Positions 63,783-64,000 of a DNA stretch of 64,000 bases are shown in pieces; positions within the stretch are counted from its first letter, which is position 1, and each line of letters starts with the position of its first letter. The stretch is from UBA4416 sp040389965 (GTDB taxonomy: Bacteria; Bacteroidota; Bacteroidia; B-17B0; Aurantibacillaceae), in the NCBI GenBank assembly GCA_040389965.1, contig JAZJZF010000014.1, positions 62,001 through 126,000 of the forward strand, written 5' to 3'. A program made the translations under genes and the position numbers. The notes under the pieces were generated by a model. That model was not told the origin of the DNA, made no database searches, and saw nothing but the letters and a program-made list of their open reading frames with translations.

Positions 63783-64000
63783 TTGCAAGTGTTACAAAAA
63801 ACAGGTTATACATTATTCTTTTTACTGATCGCCTATAGCGCGTTTTGCCAAACGGCAATCGTATCGGGCACTGTAAAAGATACCGATGGTGTTGCTATTC
63901 CTTTTGTACAGATTGCCGTACTGGAAGACGGTGCGAAAAATACGACTACGGATGCTAACGGGCATTATAGCCTTGAAGTGCCTGCCGGTAAAGACATTAC
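63783..64000 (+). CDS. Carboxypeptidase-regulatory-like protein, probably a TonB-dependent receptor (5' part)
   Basis: The reading frame runs to the window edge. It encodes a signal peptide (LQKTGYTLFFLLIAYSAFCQ) and then a carboxypeptidase-regulatory-like domain (VSGTVKDTDGVAIPFVQIAV, then TTTDANGHYSLEVPAG), the usual N-terminus of bacteroidetal TonB-dependent receptors or adhesins. The start codon is TTG at 63783 or GTG at 63789, directly after an in-frame TAA. The barrel or rest of the protein lies outside the window, so the receptor call is by analogy. Confidence 0.7.
   Translation, partial: MQVLQKTGYTLFFLLIAYSAFCQTAIVSGTVKDTDGVAIPFVQIAVLEDGAKNTTTDANGHYSLEVPAGKDI

Noticed and set aside
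1..64000. tRNA, rRNA, integrases, transposases or prophage genes
   Set aside because: None could be recognised; no tRNA-like cloverleaf with a GTTCGA-type arm was seen in the intergenic spaces, and no transposase frame is present.

Overview
This window is a piece of a Bacteroidota (Bacteroidetes) chromosome, probably from a draft or metagenome assembly. The evidence is AT-rich DNA with few Shine-Dalgarno sites, several proteins carrying type IX secretion system (T9SS) C-terminal sorting domains, two PorP/SprF-family outer-membrane proteins, a giant SprB-repeat adhesin, an alpha-oxoamine synthase of the kind used for sphingolipids, a LytS/LytTR sensor pair and a PafA-type phosphatase. Two runs of ten N (6469-6478 and 45138-45147) are scaffold gaps inside genes. 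Genus cannot be decided from the sequence alone.

Layout. 1-6692: an M16 protease fragment, gyrA, clpC, two REP-like palindromic elements and a gap-split YqeY gene. 6795-15374: tag glycosylase, a DsbA-like protein lacking the first active-site cysteine, a CPA2 antiporter with a small outer-membrane protein, a LytTR regulator/kinase/MtfA-peptidase group, and a Nif3 plus zinc-ribbon pair. 15510-27205: a gliding/T9SS locus of four plus-strand genes, arranged as two adhesin + PorP/SprF pairs; the second adhesin is 2582 aa with about two dozen SprB repeats. 27290-36042: a PilJ-SpoIIE phosphatase, a gene-poor stretch with an orphan terminator, a TPR lipoprotein with peptide deformylase, guaB, a rhomboid protease, an aminotransferase and an HD hydrolase. 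36052-36598: a small unknown gene enclosed by inverted and direct repeats. 36616-45899: a TPR membrane protein, two tandem M43 metalloproteases with T9SS type A domains, tcdA, a TatD-like hydrolase, the oxoamine synthase and an NlpC/P60 hydrolase. 46037-55853: an ABC exporter, a glycosyltransferase, a PafA-like phosphatase, a nucleotide-sugar dehydratase/epimerase, an HhH protein and an APC permease. 55893-64000: an SBBP/PKD T9SS protein, a second permease, an M50 protease with a PAP2 phosphatase, and two carboxypeptidase-regulatory-like (CarboxypepD_reg) proteins, the last one cut by the window edge.

How the genes work together. Five proteins here look like T9SS substrates: three with type B (gliding-associated) domains and two with type A domains. 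PorP/SprF proteins are known partners in the export or anchoring of type B adhesins, so the 15510-27205 cluster reads as a dedicated surface-adhesin export unit. Most other genes are housekeeping or envelope genes in short same-strand groups closed by clear rho-independent terminators.

The most unusual signals are: a three-copy interspersed repeat whose hairpins are kept by compensatory changes; a 641-bp perfect direct repeat and a roughly 306-residue higher-order period inside the giant adhesin; a small gene boxed by repeats; and several genes whose conserved N-termini or signal peptides begin upstream of any ATG, suggesting unusual start codons. At the first gap the flanking bases look like an Illumina adapter remnant.
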